The notes beneath the pieces were generated by a model, which was given only the letters and a program-made list of their open reading frames with translations, had not been told where the DNA came from and did no database searches. This document shows, piece by piece, positions 24,111 to 33,809 of a stretch of 64,000 bases of DNA. Position 1 is the stretch's first letter; every line of letters starts with the position of its first letter. Position numbers and translations under genes: made by a program. Source of the stretch: Deinococcus ruber (GTDB lineage Bacteria > Deinococcota > Deinococci > Deinococcales > Deinococcaceae); NCBI RefSeq assembly GCF_014648095.1, contig NZ_BMQL01000003.1:186001-250000 (forward strand), given 5' to 3'.

Positions 24111-24698
24111 ATGACCGAGCCTGTGATTCCTTCCCGAAAAGTCGTGCTGTCGCTGTACATGTCGCTGGACGGTGTGATCGAGAATCCGGCCTGGACAGCG
24201 CCTTACTGGGGCGACGACATCGCCGCGTTCAAACAGACCGAGAACTTCGAAAGCGACCTGCTGTTGCTGGGGCGGGTCACGTATCAGGGGTTTGCAGAGG
24301 CGTGGCCGAAGATGGAAGGCACAGGGGAGTTTGGCGACCATATGAATACGATGCCCAAGGTGGTCGCCACCACCACCCTGCAAACGCCAGAATGGAACGC
24401 GCGGTTTATTTCCGGCGACATCGTGGAGGAAGTGCAGCGTCTGAAGGCGCAGCCGGGTCAGAACATCCTGATCTACGGCAGCGGCACCTTCGCGCAGACC
24501 CTGATGGAGCACGGCCTGATCGACGAATACCGTCTGCTGATCTATCCGGTGGTGCTGGGAACCGGCCGGAAGTTCTTCAGCGAATCGTCGGTGCCGCAGA
24601 GCCTCGTGCTGAGCGCTTCTCAGACCTTCAGCAGCGGTGTGGTGGCCCTGACGTATCGGCCCGCAGAAGCCACCACGACAGAATCCGCTTCACGGTGA
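24111..24698 (+). CDS. Dihydrofolate reductase-like (RibD C-terminal) protein
   Basis: 195 residues. VVLSLYMSLDGVIENPAW at the N-terminus, LLLGRVTYQGFAEAWP, KVVATTTLQTPEWNARFI and ILIYGSGTFAQTLMEHGLIDEYRLLIYPVVLGTGRKFF are the hallmarks of the RibD_C/dihydrofolate-reductase-like family. These are NADPH-dependent reductases of mostly unknown substrate. The usual N-terminal RibD deaminase is absent, so it is not the riboflavin enzyme itself. The ATG is 42 nt after gluQRS. Confidence 0.88.
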   Translation: MTEPVIPSRKVVLSLYMSLDGVIENPAWTAPYWGDDIAAFKQTENFESDLLLLGRVTYQGFAEAWPKMEGTGEFGDHMNTMPKVVATTTLQTPEWNARFISGDIVEEVQRLKAQPGQNILIYGSGTFAQTLMEHGLIDEYRLLIYPVVLGTGRKFFSESSVPQSLVLSASQTFSSGVVALTYRPAEATTTESASR

Positions 24699-24905
24699 GA
24701 TCTTTCGGAAAAGAGCTGAATCATCTCTTCATACTGCGAACTTCCCCTTCTGTTCCTGCTGCCGCTCGGGGTGGCCGAAACCATCCCCTGAACGTCAGCC
24801 TGCCTGTTCTGGGAGTGATTCACCAGCGCTCCAACTTGTAAGCCAGATCACCGAACCTATACCACTTGTCTAAGTTTGCCCCGAACGCCTAACGAACGTT
24901 GGGAT

Positions 24906-24911
24906 TACGCT
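24906..24911 (+). promoter_or_regulatory. -10 element (TACGCT) of trpB
   Basis: TACGCT ends 5 nt before the ATG at 24917. The intervening GGGG is a weak Shine-Dalgarno at best, so trpBA may be leaderless. Confidence 0.4.
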
Positions 24912-24916
24912 GGGGC

Positions 24917-26166
<1,250 letters not shown>

Positions 26167-26170
<4 letters not shown>

Positions 26171-26976
26171 CCGTGATGGAACAGACGAGCCGCGTGGAGC
26201 GCATTCACGCGGCCTTCCGTAAAGCTGCCAGCGAGGGCCGCGCCGCCTTCATTCCCTTCATGACCGCCGGATTTCCCGATCAGGAGCGCTTCCCGGCAGT
26301 GGCCGCCGAACTGCTGAAGCGGGCCGATCTGATGGAAATCGGCATTCCGTATTCTGACCCGCTGGGCGATGGCCCGGTGATTCAGAAGGCCGGAGAGCAG
26401 GCGATAGCAGGCGGCACCAGCACCCGCCGCACGCTGGAACTCGTGAAGGCGCTGCGCCCCACGACATCTGTACCGCTCCTCATCATGACCTACATCAATC
26501 CGGTGTACGCGGTGGGGCCAGAGCAATTCATGCGCCTGTGTGCCGATGCGGGCGTGGACGGTCTGATTCTGCCCGATCTGCCGCCCGATCAGGACGACGA
26601 AATCGGCGAACTGGCGGCCCGCTACGGTCTGGCGCTCACTTTCCTGATCGCGCCCACCAGCACGCCCGCCCGCGTCGAGCTGGTTACGCGGGCCTGCACC
26701 GGCTTCGTGTACGCCGTGAGCGTGACGGGCGTGACCGGCGCAAGGGAAGGCGGCGCACTGTCGGAAGTGCCGGAACTCGTGGCGCTGGCCCGGCGATACA
26801 CCGAGCTTCCGGTGGCCGTGGGCTTCGGCGTGAAGGACGCCGCCACCGCCCGCGCCGTGGCTCAGAATGCTGCCGCCGACGGTGTGGTGGTCGGCAGCGC
26901 CTTTGTCAATGCCGTCAGCCGGGGGCAGGATGTGGGCGCACTGGCCGACGAGATTCTGACGGGCTGCCAGAAGTAA
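26167..26976 (+). CDS. trpA: Tryptophan synthase alpha subunit
   Basis: 269 residues. It cleaves indole-3-glycerol phosphate and channels indole to Trp[32 protein letters not shown] with the catalytic Glu and Asp region, [12 protein letters not shown], and the phosphate-binding GFGVKDA and GVVVGSAF loops are present. ATG overlaps the trpB stop. A terminator shared with the convergent kinase gene follows. Confidence 0.96.
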
Positions 26977-26999
26977 AAAGGGAAGAGCAGATAAAAAGA

Positions 27000-27029
27000 C
27001 AGGGCCGAACGCTTGATGCTTCGGCCCTG
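27000..27029. terminator. Terminator between trpA and the convergent kinase gene
   Basis: CAGGGCCGAA (27000-27009) pairs perfectly with TTCGGCCCTG (27020-27029). On the minus strand it is followed by TCTTTTTAT, so it chiefly terminates the kinase gene. It may act on trpA transcripts as well. Confidence 0.75.
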
Positions 27030-27045
27030 TGTGCTGAAAGCAGGC

Positions 27046-27525
27046 TCAGGGCAGCGACTCTTCCGACAACGCCAGTTCTTCGGCTGTGGGGCGCTGAGGG
27101 TCGAAGATGCTCCAGTACTCTTCCAGCTGTGCGCGTGAAATCGGCACCTCACCCGTTTTGAGCGCCTGATTTCTCGCATCGATACGCCGCCACAGTTCGT
27201 CGAACGAGGCGTCGAGGTAGTGAAGCTGCACCCGTGCGCCAACGGCTGCGGCCCGCGCCCGGTAATCGTCGCGTTCGCTGCGGCCCCACAGGCCGTAGTC
27301 CAGCACCACGTTCACGCCCAGCGTCAGGGCGCGGGCGGCGATCTTCCACAGCAGCGCTTCCACAATCTCGCGTTTGTTCCCCGATTCGCCCCAGCCGAAC
27401 AGCGGCATCATCCAGTCGTCGGGCGTCAGGCGCAGCGCGGAATGTTGCTGTTCCAGTTGCTTTGCCCGCGTGGTTTTTCCCGCTCCCGGCAGCCCGACCA
27501 TGATGAACAGGGTCGGGGCGGTCAT
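27046..27525 (-). CDS. P-loop kinase/ATPase, zeta-toxin-like fold
   Basis: 159 residues from the ATG at 27525. Walker A is VGLPGAGKTTRAKQLE (about 10-25), a putative Walker B or catalytic segment is VNVVLDYGLWGRSERDDYR, and an Arg/Asp-rich lid follows (ELWRRIDARNQ). This matches small AAA/zeta-like nucleotide or small-molecule kinases. The open frame continues upstream to 27888, but the fold begins at MTAPTLFIMVG and this ATG overlaps the upstream gene's TGA by 4 nt. The coupled partner is a zinc-ribbon protein. Substrate unknown. Confidence 0.8.
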   Translation of the reverse strand: MTAPTLFIMVGLPGAGKTTRAKQLEQQHSALRLTPDDWMMPLFGWGESGNKREIVEALLWKIAARALTLGVNVVLDYGLWGRSERDDYRARAAAVGARVQLHYLDASFDELWRRIDARNQALKTGEVPISRAQLEEYWSIFDPQRPTAEELALSEESLP

Positions 27526-27932
27526 TTCGGGCGCTCGATTCGGGCAAAGGCCCGTTCCAGTTCTCGGCGTCGGGTGGTCAGCAGCCAGCGGGGGAGGCGT
27601 TCCACTACCGTTGAAGAGAAACTGGCCGCCACATCCCGCTTCGGGTCGAGCAAAAACGCTTTCAGGTATGCCAGATGCGCCGGATTGTACGCCCACAGCG
27701 TCTTCATCTTCAGCGGCGTCTGAAGGCGAAGGGGCAGCTGGAAGAAGGGATCGAAGGCGATTCCATATGTCCAGCGGTTGACCTTCCGTTCCCTGGTGGC
27801 CGAGCAGGTCGGGCAGACAAGCTGGGCAGAACCGCGAAATGCCCACCGTATGTAACCCGTTGCCGAGCAGTGAGGACACACGACCCACACCTCTTCAATA
27901 AAGTTTTCAATACGCATGGCGGCGTGTTTCAT
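27522..27932 (-). CDS. Zinc-ribbon protein of unknown function
   Basis: 136 residues from the ATG at 27932. Two CxxC knuckles about 20 residues apart (VVCPHCSATG and LVCPTCSATRE, about residues 18-45) predict a zinc ribbon. The C-terminal part is basic and hydrophobic (FFQLPLRLQTPLKMKTLWAYN, LPRWLLTTRRRELERAFARI) and does not match a family I know. TACACT six nt before the ATG indicates leaderless expression. It is translationally coupled to the downstream kinase, suggesting a shared task. Confidence 0.72.
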   Translation of the reverse strand: MKHAAMRIENFIEEVWVVCPHCSATGYIRWAFRGSAQLVCPTCSATRERKVNRWTYGIAFDPFFQLPLRLQTPLKMKTLWAYNPAHLAYLKAFLLDPKRDVAASFSSTVVERLPRWLLTTRRRELERAFARIERPK

Positions 27933-27938
27933 GCCCCG

Positions 27939-27944
27939 AGTGTA
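27939..27944 (-). promoter_or_regulatory. -10 element (TACACT) of the zinc-ribbon/kinase operon
   Basis: TACACT ends 6 nt before the ATG at 27932. No Shine-Dalgarno lies between. Confidence 0.5.
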
Positions 27945-28008
27945 GGAGCCGCTCGCTCGCTGCGAATCTGGCATCTGGCCTATCTACCCCCTGTGTTTTC
28001 TATAGCTA

Positions 28009-28039
28009 AGGGCCGGGTCTGCCCACATGACCCGGCCCT
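28009..28039 (-). terminator. Stem-loop after ileS
   Basis: AGGGCCGGGT (28009-28018) pairs perfectly with ACCCGGCCCT (28030-28039). It lies just beyond the ileS stop but lacks a T tract on the minus strand, so it may stabilise the 3' end or work with Rho. Confidence 0.5.
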
Positions 28040-28056
28040 GTCTGCTGTGCAGTGCC

Positions 28057-31000
28057 TCAGTTGTGGCTAAGTACTTCCAGCTTCTCCAGATAGGCTTTTC
28101 CGCCCTCCAGTTCGGCCTCGAAGCCTGACGCGGTGCCGAATTCCAGCGATTCCGCCAGCGTTTCCGACATCAGGTATTCCTGCCAGCTCTCGGCGGCCTC
28201 GCGTGCGTCGCCGCTCAGATCCAGATGCAGCGTGATGCGGTCCTGTACCTCGAAGCCCGCCTTCTTGCGCCCGTCCTGGATGCCGCGCACGAGGTCGCGG
28301 GCCAGCCCTTCCAGCACCAGTTCCCGCGTCAGGGTGGTGTCGAAGGCCACCAGATATCCGGCCTCTTCCAGCGCCGCCAGTCCTTCCGGCGATTTGGCGT
28401 CCACCAGCACCTCGTCTGGCCCCAGTTCGTAGCGCTCGCCTGTCGGAGACACCACCTCGAACTGCTTGCCGTCGCGCACATTGCGGGCCACTTCCGAGGC
28501 GTCGGCGGCGTTCAGGGCGGCCCGCACCTGAGGCACTGCTTTGCCGAACTTTTTGCCCAGCAGCGGCAGATTCGGGCGCAGCGTGTAGCTCACCACTTCG
28601 GCGTACTGGTCGAGCAGTTCCACTTCCTTGACGTTTAGCTCTTCCTTGATCTGCTCGGCAAAACGTCCCAGGGCTGCCGTCTGCTCGGCACTTCTGGCCC
28701 GCAGCAGCACACGCGGCAGCGGCTGGCGCTGTCTCAGGTTGGCCTGCCCGCGCACTGCCCGGCCCAGCCCCACCACCCGCAGCACCGCGTCCATCTCGGA
28801 CACCAGCGGGCTGTTCAGCGCGGCGGCGTCGGGCTGCGGCCACTTCGCCAGATGCACGCTCGCGGGTGCGCCGCCTTCCACACTCCGCACCAGATTCTGA
28901 TACAGCGTCTCGGCCAGGAACGGCGTGAACGGCGCGGTCAGCAGCGTAACGGTCTTGAGCGCCGTGTACAGCGTGGCATACGCGGCAGTGTCCACCGTGC
29001 CGTCTCCACTCCAGAAGCGGCGGCGGTTGCGCCGGACGTACCAGTTGCTCAGGTCTTCCACCACAAAAGCTTGCAGGGCGCGGCTGCTGGCGGTGGGGTC
29101 GAGGTTTTCCAGCGAGGCGGTCACGCTGTCCACCAGTGCCTGCACCTTCGCCAGCAGCCAGCGGTCGACTTCGGGGCGATCCTGAACGGGCGGAGCGGCC
29201 TGAAGGTCGGGCATGTCGAGGTTGGCGTACAGCACGAAGAAGCTGTAGGTGTTCCACAGCGTCAGGAAGTAGCTGCGGAACGCCTCGCCCACCAGATTCA
29301 TGCCGAAGCGGCGGCTCAGTTCCGGCGGGGCCGACACGAACATGTACCAGCGGGCGGCGTCGGCTCCGTATTCCGCGAACACGTCCCAGGGGTCAACCGT
29401 GTTGCCCTTGCTCTTGCTCATCTTCAGGCCCTTCTCGTCGAGGATGTGCCCGGAGCAGATGACCGCCTTGTACGCCACGCTGTCGAAGACCATCGTGCCG
29501 ATCTGGTGCAGGCTGTTGAACCAGCCGCGCGTCTGGTCGATGGCCTCCGCGATGTAGTCGGCGGGAAAGCGGGCCTCGAACACTGGTTTGTTCTCGAAGG
29601 GGTAGTGGTACTGCGCGAACGGCATGCTGCCCGAGTCGTACCACACGTCGATCACGTAGGGCACGCGCCTGAAGGTCTTGCCGTTCTTCTCGAACACGAT
29701 GTCGTCCACGCCGTTCGCCGCGCCCCGGTGCGGGTCGAAGTCGGCGTCCAGCACGTGCGCCTTGCCGCTCAGCTCCGCGAGTTCGGCGTAACTGCCGATT
29801 ACGTGGAATTCGCCGTCCTCGGCTTCCCACACTGGCAGCGGCGTGCCCCAGTAGCGGTTGCGGCTCAGGTTCCAGTCGATCAGATTTTCCAGCCAGCCGC
29901 CGTAGCGCCCGTTTTTGATGTGCGGCGGGTGCCAGTCGATGCTCTGGTTCAGCTCGATCAGCCGCTCTTTCAGCTTGGTGTTGTTCAGATACCAGCTCTC
30001 GGTGGCGTAGTACATCAGGGGCGTGCCGCAGCGCCAGCAGTGCGGGTAGCTGTGAACGAAGTTCTTCTCGCGCCACATCACGCCGCGTTCCCGCAGGTCG
30101 CGCACGATGTCGCGGTTGGCGTCGCGGAAAAATACACCCTTCCACGGGCCGAAGCGGTGCTTGCCCTCGGGGTCTACACCCACGATGACGGGGAAGCCGT
30201 AATTGCGACTCAATCGCATATCGTCTTCACCGAAAGCCGGGGCGGTATGCACGATGCCCGTGCCGTCCGAATCGGAAACGTAGGTATCGAGGCCCGACAT
30301 CCACACGGGTTTACCCTCGCCCTCGGCCTCGTACGCTTCGGTAAAGGGCGGCGTGTAGCGAACCTTCTCCAGCTCCGTGCCCCGGAAACTCGTGACCACC
30401 TCGGCGGTTTCGCCCAGCACTTCCGTCAGCAGGCTGTGGGCCAGGATCAGGACCTTCCCGGTTTCATCTTTCGCGGCCACATACTCGAAGTCGGGGTGAA
30501 GAGCCACGCCCACGTTGTAGGGCAGCGTCCAGGGCGTCGTCGTCCACACCAGAAAGGCCGTTCCAGCGGGCAGGCCCAGCGTCTCCGGCTCGGTCAGATC
30601 AAACGTCACGTACACGCTCGGGTCCTGGATGTCTTTGTAGCCCTCACTGACCTCGGCATTGCTCAGTGTGGTGCCGTCTTTCGGGCAGTACGGCGCGACG
30701 CGGAAGCCCCGGTATAGCAGCCCCTTCTCGTTCAGATTCTTCAGGCTCCACCAGATCGACTCGATGTACTCCTTGTTCAGCGTCATGTAGGCGTCGTCCA
30801 GATCGACCCAGTAGCCCATGCGCTCGGTGAATCTGCGCCACTCGTTTTCGTACTCGAACACGCTGGCGCGGCACTCGGCATTGAACTTGTCGATGCCGTA
30901 CTGCTCGACCTCGCGCTTGCTGTTCAGGCCCAGCTTCTTCTCGACGCCGATCTCAACAGGCAGACCGTGGGTGTCCCAGCCCGCCTTGCGCGGCACATGG

Positions 31001-31254
31001 TAGCCCTGCATGGTGCGAAAGCGCGGAAACAGGTCTTTGAAGCTGCGGGCCTGCACATGATGCACGCCCGGCTGCCCGTTGGCGGTGGGCGGCCCCTCGT
31101 AAAAGTTGAACAGCGGGCCGTCTCTGGTCTGCTCCAGCGAGGCGGCGAATACCTGCTCGCGCTGCCAGAACGCCAGCGTTTCCATCTCCAGCGCGGGGAA
31201 ATTCGGGTTTTGTTGCACGGGGCTGAACAGTTGTTTGCGCTCGGATGTGGTCAT
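28057..31254 (-). CDS. ileS: Isoleucyl-tRNA synthetase
   Basis: 1,065 residues. It charges tRNA(Ile). The class I HIGH-equivalent is in GQPGVHHVQARSFKD near the N-terminus, the CP1 editing domain includes FLVWTTTPWTLPYNV, CWRCGTPLMYYATESWY precedes the catalytic core, and KMSKSKGNTVDPWDV is the KMSKS loop. Length and the C-terminal region fit the eukaryote-like type 2 IleRS. An open frame runs to 31650, but AGGAG 5 nt before the ATG at 31254 fixes the start. It lies 14 nt after a cupin gene, and both sit behind an isoleucine T-box leader. Confidence 0.96.
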   Translation of the reverse strand: MTTSERKQLFSPVQQNPNFPALEMETLAFWQREQVFAASLEQTRDGPLFNFYEGPPTANGQPGVHHVQARSFKDLFPRFRTMQGYHVPRKAGWDTHGLPVEIGVEKKLGLNSKREVEQYGIDKFNAECRASVFEYENEWRRFTERMGYWVDLDDAYMTLNKEYIESIWWSLKNLNEKGLLYRGFRVAPYCPKDGTTLSNAEVSEGYKDIQDPSVYVTFDLTEPETLGLPAGTAFLVWTTTPWTLPYNVGVALHPDFEYVAAKDETGKVLILAHSLLTEVLGETAEVVTSFRGTELEKVRYTPPFTEAYEAEGEGKPVWMSGLDTYVSDSDGTGIVHTAPAFGEDDMRLSRNYGFPVIVGVDPEGKHRFGPWKGVFFRDANRDIVRDLRERGVMWREKNFVHSYPHCWRCGTPLMYYATESWYLNNTKLKERLIELNQSIDWHPPHIKNGRYGGWLENLIDWNLSRNRYWGTPLPVWEAEDGEFHVIGSYAELAELSGKAHVLDADFDPHRGAANGVDDIVFEKNGKTFRRVPYVIDVWYDSGSMPFAQYHYPFENKPVFEARFPADYIAEAIDQTRGWFNSLHQIGTMVFDSVAYKAVICSGHILDEKGLKMSKSKGNTVDPWDVFAEYGADAARWYMFVSAPPELSRRFGMNLVGEAFRSYFLTLWNTYSFFVLYANLDMPDLQAAPPVQDRPEVDRWLLAKVQALVDSVTASLENLDPTASSRALQAFVVEDLSNWYVRRNRRRFWSGDGTVDTAAYATLYTALKTVTLLTAPFTPFLAETLYQNLVRSVEGGAPASVHLAKWPQPDAAALNSPLVSEMDAVLRVVGLGRAVRGQANLRQRQPLPRVLLRARSAEQTAALGRFAEQIKEELNVKEVELLDQYAEVVSYTLRPNLPLLGKKFGKAVPQVRAALNAADASEVARNVRDGKQFEVVSPTGERYELGPDEVLVDAKSPEGLAALEEAGYLVAFDTTLTRELVLEGLARDLVRGIQDGRKKAGFEVQDRITLHLDLSGDAREAAESWQEYLMSETLAESLEFGTASGFEAELEGGKAYLEKLEVLSHN

Positions 31255-31268
31255 GGTGTCTCCTGGGG

Positions 31269-31598
31269 TCAATCGACGATAAACAGCGTTGCGCCGCTGT
31301 GGGTGCTGGAACGGTGGGCTTCGGCCTGATCGGCCACCTGATAGCTCATGCCGGGCGTGAGGGTAAAAATTCGCCCGTCTTCCAGCTCGGTCACGAGTTC
31401 GCCTGTCAGCACCAGCAGAACGTGGCCCTTGCTGCACCAGTGGTCGGCCAGGTAGCCGGGTGTGTACTCGACCTGCCGCACCCGGATCGGGCCGAACTGC
31501 TGCGTGCGCCACAGCGCCTTCCCAGTAATGCCGGGATGTTCGGTGGCCTGCACGCTGGCCCAGTCGGTCACGGTAAAGGGGATGTCGGTCATCTGCAT
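31269..31598 (-). CDS. DHCW-motif cupin-fold protein
   Basis: 109 residues. A single-domain cupin with YLADHWCSKGHVLLVLTGELVTELEDGRIFTLTPGMSYQV, in which ADHWC..GH supplies the family signature and candidate metal ligands, and a final SGATLFIVD strand. Function unknown for the family. The ATG at 31598 is set by AGGAGG 6 nt upstream. It lies between the T-box terminator and ileS, so its expression should respond to uncharged tRNA(Ile). Confidence 0.85.
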   Translation of the reverse strand: MQMTDIPFTVTDWASVQATEHPGITGKALWRTQQFGPIRVRQVEYTPGYLADHWCSKGHVLLVLTGELVTELEDGRIFTLTPGMSYQVADQAEAHRSSTHSGATLFIVD

Positions 31599-31619
31599 GT
31601 TGAACCTCCTGAGCGGGTG

Positions 31620-31915
31620 AGCGGAATAAAAAAAAGCACGTCCCAGACATTGCTGCTGGGACGCGCTGAACAGTTCATCGCGTGGTACCACCCAACTTCG
31701 CCCACACTGCGGGCCTCGTCGTCTCGCTGTCGGGGAGGGGCCGGAGGAGTCTAGTAAGCCCACGAAGCCGGGGGCGGTTCTTTCCTCTGCGCGGGAGGTG
31801 ATCTTCGGCGGGGGTCGTGCTGTCAGGCTTCCACCGTCCCTGACTCGCTGCTAGCCGTCTGCTCGCCTACTGTCCTCGCGTTCGCTGTCAACTTGTTGTC
31901 ACTCCCATAGGAGCT
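31620..31915 (-). ncRNA. T-box riboswitch leader, isoleucine-specific
   Basis: On the minus strand, in order: an AGTA bulge sequence (31871-31868) in the stem I base; a GGTGGAAGCC-type distal motif (around 31835); the specifier ATC followed by A (31802-31800), an Ile codon; the T-box core GGGTGGTACCACG (31693-31681); then a terminator (31666-31629). TGGT in the T-box would pair with ACCA, fitting the A discriminator of tRNA(Ile). Uncharged tRNA(Ile) should favour the antiterminator and switch on the cupin and ileS. Confidence 0.93.
31629..31666 (-). terminator. T-box intrinsic terminator
   Basis: CGCGTCCCAG pairs with CTGGGACGTG (31665-31656 and 31646-31637 on the minus strand), followed by an 8-T tract. 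It directly follows the T-box core, with the cupin ribosome binding site just downstream. Confidence 0.9.
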
Positions 31916-31921
31916 GAAAAC

Positions 31922-31951
31922 ATGGTAGGCCGCTCGTGGGGGCCGGGTCAA
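31922..31951 (-). promoter_or_regulatory. Promoter of the T-box/cupin/ileS transcript
   Basis: TTGACC (31951-31946) and TACCAT (31927-31922) are separated by 18 nt on the minus strand, placing transcription start near 31915, just before stem I of the T-box. Confidence 0.6.
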
Positions 31952-32082
31952 CACCCGCACCTGTCTTGCCTTGCCCCTGTTCCTGGCCGGGGTGTGGGCG
32001 TACCATTGGCGTACACCGCTCAACTTCACGCGCCGCAGTTTACTGTCATGAAGTTCTTATGTGCCGGGCTTGGTGTATCTTG

Positions 32083-32088
32083 TACACT
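32083..32088 (+). promoter_or_regulatory. Probable -10 element of the rho transcript
   Basis: TACACT preceded by TTG. No clear -35 at the usual distance. It would give a leader of about 75 nt before the rho leader ORF. Confidence 0.4.
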
Positions 32089-32171
32089 CATTCCATCCCG
32101 TCGTCCAACCCCGGGCCGCTCGCAGGCGGTGCACGGTTTCTGAGACGCTCTAGCAGCGCAGGAGAGTCAGC

Positions 32172-32246
32172 ATGAATGTCTTCATCCATCCTTTCCAATT
32201 TCTTCACCAAGACTCAAGGCCAGGTCTGTGGGCGGCCCGCCGATGA
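32172..32246 (+). CDS. Putative rho leader peptide
   Basis: 24 residues (starting MNVFIHPFQFLHQDS and ending AARR). AGGAG at 32160-32164 stands 7 nt before its ATG, the best ribosome binding site in the region. Its TGA (32244-32246) overlaps the rho ATG (32243-32245) as ATGA. rho itself has no Shine-Dalgarno, so it probably relies on ribosomes finishing this ORF. E. coli rho also has a leader ORF, although not overlapping in this way. The peptide has no known homologue that I can name. Confidence 0.7.
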   Translation: MNVFIHPFQFLHQDSRPGLWAARR

Positions 32247-33559
32247 CTGACAGTGTCCCCCTCCGTGCCAGCGCCACACCGCCCCTCGGTGAGCTGGAGC
32301 CCGCCTTCCGCTTCAACGATCTTCAGCAGAAGATTCTGCCCGAACTGCACCTGATCGCTGCAAACCTGGGCATCGAGCATTACCGCAAACTGAAAAAAGA
32401 CGCGCTGGCCTTCAGCATTCTGGAACGGCAGGCCGACCGTGAAGGGCAGGTGCTGGCACGCGGCTTTCTGGAGATTTCCGCCGACGGCTACGGCTTCCTC
32501 CAGACCGATCTGCTCGACGCCGACTCGCGCACGGTGCTGGTCACGTCGGGGGTCATCAAGCAGAACCACCTGCGAACCGGCGACGAGGTGATCGGTCGGG
32601 CTAGAAAGCCGAGGGAAAACGAGCGGTACGGCACGCTCGTGCGCGTCGAGGCGATCAACGGCCTGGAACCGGAAGCGGCGAGGCTGCGCCCGCGTTTCGA
32701 CGACCTGATTCCGACCTTCCCCGAGCAGCAGCTCGTGCTGGAAGAACCGGGCCGCGACGACGGGCTGGCGCTGCGGGTGGTCGATCTGCTGGTTCCCATC
32801 GGTCTGGGGCAGCGGGCGCTGATCGTGGCTCCGCCCAAAGCGGGTAAAACCACACTGCTGAAGAAGATCGCCAACAGCATCGTAAGGAATTACCCGCACG
32901 TGACCGTGATGGTGTTGCTGGTCGATGAGCGCCCCGAAGAAGTCACCGATTTCCGTGAGAGCGTCGAGGGAGCGCAGGTGGTCGCCAGCACCTTCGACGA
33001 GCCGCCGCAGAACCATGTGCGGGTCGCGGAATTCGTGCACGAGCGGGCGCGGCGCATCGTGGAAGACGGCGGCGACGTGGTGATTCTGCTCGATTCCATC
33101 ACCCGCCTCGCCCGCGCCAACAATCTGGTGACGCCGCCCACCGGACGCACGCTGTCGGGCGGTCTGGACAGCAACGCGCTGCACTGGCCCAAGCGCTTTC
33201 TGGGTGCGGCCCGCAACATCCGGGGTGGCGGCAGTCTCACCATTCTGGCAACCGCTCTGGTCGAAACCGGATCGCGCATGGACGACGTGATCTTCGAGGA
33301 ATTCAAGGGCACCGGCAACGCCGAACTGGTACTGTCGCGCCGCCTGGAAGAGCGCCGGGTCTTTCCCGCCCTCGACATTCTGAAATCGGGCACTCGCCGC
33401 GAAGAACTGCTGCTCGACCCCGCCGTGTTGCAGAAGATGTGGCTGCTCCGCAAGGTCATCTCGGACATGGACCCTGCCGACGCGATGGAAATGCTGCTGG
33501 GGCGCATGGGCAAGACGCGCAACAACGCCGAGTTCCTGTCGGCGCTGGCAGGTGGATGA
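32243..33559 (+). CDS. rho: Transcription termination factor Rho
   Basis: 438 residues from the ATG at 32243. It is an RNA-dependent hexameric ATPase. The RNA-binding cold-shock-like domain has GFLEISADGYGFLQ (about 76-89), Walker A is VAPPKAGKTTLLKKIANSI (about 195-213), and MVLLVDERPEEVTDF (Q/R loops) and DSITRLARANN (Walker B) follow. The C-terminal GSRMDDVIFEEFKGTGNAELVLSRRL is nearly invariant in Rho. A GTG at 32228 is also in frame, but the ATG overlapping the leader ORF stop is preferred. The long N-terminal insert of actinobacterial Rho is absent. Confidence 0.97.
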   Translation: MTDSVPLRASATPPLGELEPAFRFNDLQQKILPELHLIAANLGIEHYRKLKKDALAFSILERQADREGQVLARGFLEISADGYGFLQTDLLDADSRTVLVTSGVIKQNHLRTGDEVIGRARKPRENERYGTLVRVEAINGLEPEAARLRPRFDDLIPTFPEQQLVLEEPGRDDGLALRVVDLLVPIGLGQRALIVAPPKAGKTTLLKKIANSIVRNYPHVTVMVLLVDERPEEVTDFRESVEGAQVVASTFDEPPQNHVRVAEFVHERARRIVEDGGDVVILLDSITRLARANNLVTPPTGRTLSGGLDSNALHWPKRFLGAARNIRGGGSLTILATALVETGSRMDDVIFEEFKGTGNAELVLSRRLEERRVFPALDILKSGTRREELLLDPAVLQKMWLLRKVISDMDPADAMEMLLGRMGKTRNNAEFLSALAGG

Positions 33560-33585
33560 ACAGATGTGATGGGTGATGCGTGATG

Positions 33586-33620
33586 AAGAGCGGGAGAGCG
33601 GCGGCTTTCCCGCTCTTTTT
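33586..33620 (+). terminator. Rho-independent terminator after rho
   Basis: AAGAGCGGGA (33586-33595) pairs perfectly with TCCCGCTCTT (33608-33617), followed by a T tract. Confidence 0.85.
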
Positions 33621-33797
33621 ATTGTGCTTGCTTTTCAGGTGCTGTCTTGATGCACAAACTCCTGACTTTGACGACACATCACCTATCACGCATGACTCAT
33701 CACCCGTCTCAGGCGACCAAGCACGCGCCACCAACTTCTCATCATCTCGCTCCGGCACATATTCCCTTCTGTTTTCCGTATCACCGCTTCTCTTCGC

Positions 33798-33803
33798 TAC
33801 ACT
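33798..33803 (+). promoter_or_regulatory. -10 element (TACACT) of leaderless SDR gene
   Basis: TACACT ends 6 nt before the ATG at 33810. No Shine-Dalgarno lies between. Confidence 0.5.
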
Positions 33804-33809
33804 CACTCC

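Noticed and set aside
33566..33710. GGGTGATG-type words in inverted orientation flanking the rho terminator
   Set aside because: Imperfect and short-worded. Not clearly related to repeats A or B.
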